Shown here piece after piece: positions 61,864 to 64,000 of a stretch of DNA of 64,000 nucleotides. Numbering within the stretch: position 1 is the stretch's first letter; each line of letters begins with the position of its first letter. Source of the stretch: Paraburkholderia sp. CNPSo 3274. GTDB taxonomy: Bacteria; Pseudomonadota; Gammaproteobacteria; Burkholderiales; Burkholderiaceae. The stretch lies in assembly GCF_024206475.1 (NCBI RefSeq), contig NZ_JAMBPR010000019.1, positions 1 through 64,000 on the forward strand, read 5' to 3'. A program made the translations under genes and the position numbers. The notes below the pieces were generated by a model that saw only the letters and a list, made by a program, of their open reading frames with translations, did no database searches and was not told the DNA's origin.

Positions 61864-62109
61864 ATTATTTTCGGTAAGTTTTGCTGCAATTTGATACCTG
61901 GGTTGCGGCAAGTCGCCGCGACTCTGATCGGGTCGGGCAAACAGGCCGTAGGACCTTGGTTTATCGGGGTTTCCGCCAGATCGTCGATGCATGCCCGACG
62001 AATCGCCGAGCGACGGAAAACACCGCCCGGTGGAATAAACGTTTAGAAAGGAGTTGGGTTGACAGGTAAAAAATGCGGGCCTGCGGATTAATACCTATGA
62101 CGATTAAGT

Positions 62110-62170
62110 TGTAACAGGTGTTTCGATCCAGGCGACCTGTAACAGGGCAATGTGTAACTGAGATGTTACG
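62110..62170. promoter_or_regulatory. cluster of TGTAACA-type sites
   Basis: TGTAACA at 62110-62116 and 62138-62144 (28 bp apart), TGTAACT at 62153-62159, and an inverted TGTTACG at 62164-62170. The last two form a GTAAC/GTTAC dyad with a 6-nt spacer. With the GTTAC/GTAAC dyad at 61769-61793 they suggest repeated binding by one regulator, identity unknown. Confidence 0.5.
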
Positions 62171-62414
62171 AGTGCGGATGGCGGCAGACGCCGTTGGTTT
62201 TTGGAAAATATGCAGGCTGGATATTGCGCAGAGATCGCGCTTGTGAAACGTTTGCGATCCGCTGGCGAGGCGCAATCCAGGTCGGGCCGGATTTTTTTGC
62301 CCCGATTCAGTTCAGCAAGGACGCCGCTTCGATGAGCGCTGCGAGTAGCCAGGCGATTTCAAAGTCGTTGTCAACAACCATCGCGCCTCCTATACCGTAT
62401 ACGGCGAGGGCCGA

Positions 62415-62451
62415 TATCCCACTTATATCATGTCATGATATAAGTGGGATA
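62415..62451. promoter_or_regulatory. 37-bp perfect palindrome upstream of the stress protein gene
   Basis: Arms of 18 bp, TATCCCACTTATATCATG (62415-62432) and its exact reverse complement (62434-62451), flank a single central T. It ends 67 bp before the universal stress protein start. The AT-rich centre TATCATGTCATGATA and the lack of a T-run favour a protein-binding operator over a terminator. Confidence 0.75.
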
Positions 62452-62518
62452 ATGAAAGCGGCATTTTGGGTACGGCGCATTTGCCCGTCCGGCGCCGGGA
62501 ATCATCGGGGGAGGAATC

Positions 62519-62980
62519 ATGGCCTCGTTCAACAGGATTCTGCTGTGTTACGACGCAACGCGCGAAGGCCGCCGGGCTTTGCGTGAGGGCGCCGACCTTG
62601 CGCGCGAATGCCACGCGCAAACGCATTTGCTGGCCGTGCTCGACCAGGCGCCGCTGCAATGGGGGACGGATATCGCGTCCGCCGTGCCGTTCGAAGCCGC
62701 GGAAGAGGCGGCGCGCGAGATTCTGCGTGAGGGGGTGGCGTGCCTGCAAGACAAAGGGCTCGCGGCAACGGGGCACTTCGTGGTGGGCCGGCCGATCGAC
62801 GTGATTGCGAGTTACTTCGCGGAACTCCTGCCCGACCTCATCGTGGTGGGCCACCACCGGCGCGGGCCGTTCAAGCGCTGGTGGGATGGGCGCGACGATC
62901 GCCTGCTGCTCGACCGCGTGTCGTGCAGCGTGCTGGTTGTCACCGCGCCGGATCCGGAGCCCGCGAAAGCGGCGGCCTGA
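62519..62980 (+). CDS. universal stress protein, UspA-like
   Basis: A 153-residue single-domain universal stress protein. It starts NRILLCYDATREGRRALREGADLA, the usual first strand and helix, and ends in SCSVLVVTAP. The nucleotide-binding loop is atypical: GHHRRGPFKRWWDGRDDR stands where ATP-binding members have G-2X-G-9X-G(S/T), so ATP binding is doubtful. ATG 62519 has GGGAGGA upstream. The neighbouring NarK-type gene and palindrome suggest a role under oxygen or nitrogen-oxide stress, which is inference. Confidence 0.85.
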   Translation: MASFNRILLCYDATREGRRALREGADLARECHAQTHLLAVLDQAPLQWGTDIASAVPFEAAEEAAREILREGVACLQDKGLAATGHFVVGRPIDVIASYFAELLPDLIVVGHHRRGPFKRWWDGRDDRLLLDRVSCSVLVVTAPDPEPAKAAA

Positions 62981-63022
62981 GCCGCCACGACGCCCGAGAT
63001 GCACAGGTAACCACTGTGGCGC

Positions 63023-64000
63023 TCAGGCGTTCAGTTGGCCAAGAATCGGTGTGCGCTTGACTTCGGAGATGTAGAGCAGGATCAGCGAGACCCACACGAC
63101 ACCGTAGAGCAGCATAAAGCAGCTCGAACGGATCTTGAGCCAGTCGAGCAAGATGCCGAACAGGATCGGCAGCAGAAAGCCGCCCAGGCCGCCCGTTAGC
63201 CCGACAATGCCGGTCACGATGCCCATGTTGGTGGGAAAGTCGTCGGCCACATACTTGAATGTCGAGGCCATGCCGAACGCGAACACTGCGCCCAGCACGA
63301 AGGCCACCGCAACGAAGCCGAACACCGGCATGCTGATATGCAGCGCCGCCTGGCCGTCGATCGTGTGGATCACGAAGTCCGTGGGCGGGTACGAGAGTAT
63401 GAAGAGACAGATCCACGCCACCCACAGGCCCCACCACGTGACCTTGTGGGCGCCGAGCTTGTCGGCGAACACGCCCCCCACGGCACGCAGGATCGAGCCC
63501 GGCAGCGAAAAGCCGGCGGCGAAGGCCGAAGCCATGACGAGCGACATGCCGTACTCGGCCTTCAGGTATTGCGGAATCCACAGCGAGAGCGCCGTGAAGC
63601 CGCCGAAGGTGATCGAGTAGTACTGGCACAGCCGCCACACGCGCGGGTCCGCCAGCACCTTGAACGAGTCGAGCAGCGAGCCGCTCGACTTGCCGGCGCC
63701 GAAAAAGCCCATGGCGAAGCCGCGTTGGCTGGGCGGGAAAAAGCGCGCGACATACGGCGTACCCACCGCGAACGAGGCGCCCACGCAGCCGAGAAAGAGG
63801 CCGATGAGCAGGAATTGCCACAGCTCGCTCGCGTAACTGACGAGATACACGGGCACGGCGCAGACCACGAGCAGCGTGGTCATGACGGGGTCTTCGAGCG
63901 AGCGGCCAAGCTCCAGCGGATTGCTCATGAGTTGCGGAGCCGAAGGTAGCCAGCCCATGCGCTCGGCGCGCACGTTGTAGTCGATCGGCGCGCCGTGGTA
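63023..64000 (-). CDS. narK: NarK-type nitrate/nitrite transporter, 3' part, with apparent internal deletion
   Basis: A major-facilitator protein whose 5' end lies beyond the right edge; the frame is open to the last base. About 325 C-terminal residues are seen. WRLCQYYSITFGGFTALSLWIPQYL and SLPGSILRAVGGVFADKLGAHKVTWWG are typical of NarK/NasA-family nitrate or nitrite carriers. After GFAMGFFGAGKSSGS the sequence jumps directly to LADPRVWRLCQYYS. Relatives, as I remember them, have about 50-60 more residues there, with a GN-type nitrate motif and one to two TM helices. The frame is kept, so this looks like an in-frame deletion. Transport function is therefore uncertain. Confidence 0.75.
   Translation of the reverse strand, partial: YHGAPIDYNVRAERMGWLPSAPQLMSNPLELGRSLEDPVMTTLLVVCAVPVYLVSYASELWQFLLIGLFLGCVGASFAVGTPYVARFFPPSQRGFAMGFFGAGKSSGSLLDSFKVLADPRVWRLCQYYSITFGGFTALSLWIPQYLKAEYGMSLVMASAFAAGFSLPGSILRAVGGVFADKLGAHKVTWWGLWVAWICLFILSYPPTDFVIHTIDGQAALHISMPVFGFVAVAFVLGAVFAFGMASTFKYVADDFPTNMGIVTGIVGLTGGLGGFLLPILFGILLDWLKIRSSCFMLLYGVVWVSLILLYISEVKRTPILGQLNA

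Larger units (their letters stand above)
61659..62518. other. long AT-richer intergenic region upstream of flhD and the stress protein gene
   Basis: About 860 bp without a certain gene, the longest and least GC-rich gap in the window. It carries several symmetric or repeated motifs listed separately (61769-61793, 62110-62170, 62415-62451) and one tiny ORF (61807-61863). Such density fits a heavily regulated promoter region for the flagellar master operon. A TTGACA lies at about 62058 on the plus strand without a clear -10. Confidence 0.6.

Noticed and set aside
1..64000. tRNA, rRNA, CRISPR, prophage, toxin-antitoxin or known defence system
   Set aside because: No tRNA or rRNA signature, no spaced repeat array, no integrase or phage structural genes and no defence domains were recognised.

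Overview
The window reads as a chromosomal segment of a high-GC beta-proteobacterium of the Burkholderiaceae, most like Paraburkholderia or Caballeronia. The pointers are a Burkholderia-type OmpC-like porin, small DUF4148 and DUF2968-like proteins, an FlhD/FlhC pair of beta-proteobacterial type, a C-P lyase cluster and strongly GC-biased codon use. No rRNA, tRNA, CRISPR or prophage is visible. The only mobile DNA is the transposase end of an IS256-family element cut by the left edge.

Layout. 1-3068: IS256 end, then L-arabonate dehydratase and 2-keto-3-deoxy-L-arabonate dehydratase (oxidative L-arabinose route) behind a foldable leader. 3069-15965: mixed housekeeping and unknown genes: DUF2968-like protein, LysM/LytM lipoprotein, L-threonine aldolase, MFS exporter, glycogen phosphorylase, YjdM/PhnA zinc ribbon, porin, AstE/AspA-like amidohydrolase, amino-acid binding protein. 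16445-24648: C-P lyase cluster. phnG-H-I-J-K-L-M runs leftward; phnF, a 2H-phosphoesterase-like gene and phnN run rightward, with a 20-bp palindromic operator between them. 24768-33560: LysR and IclR regulators, cyoABCD (bo3 ubiquinol oxidase), 3-oxoadipyl-CoA thiolase with PcaR-like boxes, and a secreted repeat protein. 33651-39010: gabD, gabT, the MocR regulator gabR, and a broken EamA transporter. 39168-41930: phnCDE phosphonate importer, preceded by a second copy of the phn operator core. 42291-46633: M14 peptidase-like protein, alpha/beta hydrolase, selD, CDF metal transporter, DUF4148 protein and a tiny ORF. 46846-55111: LysR regulator divergent from an Asp-nucleophile hydrolase and a complete tripartite RND efflux system. 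55303-60588: methionine-type ABC importer, DszC/SfnB-like flavin monooxygenase, MntH. 60724-62518: flhDC with a long, AT-richer, palindrome-rich upstream region. 62519-64000: universal stress protein and the 3' part of a NarK-type transporter.

How parts work together. PhnCDE imports phosphonates. PhnGHIJKLM breaks the C-P bond, and PhnN with the 2H-type protein handles the phosphoribosyl products. PhnF probably controls both halves through a shared ACGTCTAGACG operator core, although they lie about 19.5 kb apart. GabD/GabT degrade 4-aminobutyrate to succinate under GabR. The LysR-hydrolase-RND block looks like one inducible export/detoxification unit. The MetQNI-like importer beside a flavin monooxygenase suggests uptake and oxidation of an organosulfur compound. 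I found no clearly new multi-gene system. The most unusual signals are regulatory: the split phn operator, a perfect 37-bp palindrome before the stress protein, and a cluster of TGTAACA-type sites around flhDC. Some genes also carry lesions or substitutions: the EamA pseudogene, the shortened NarK and the Asp-nucleophile hydrolase.
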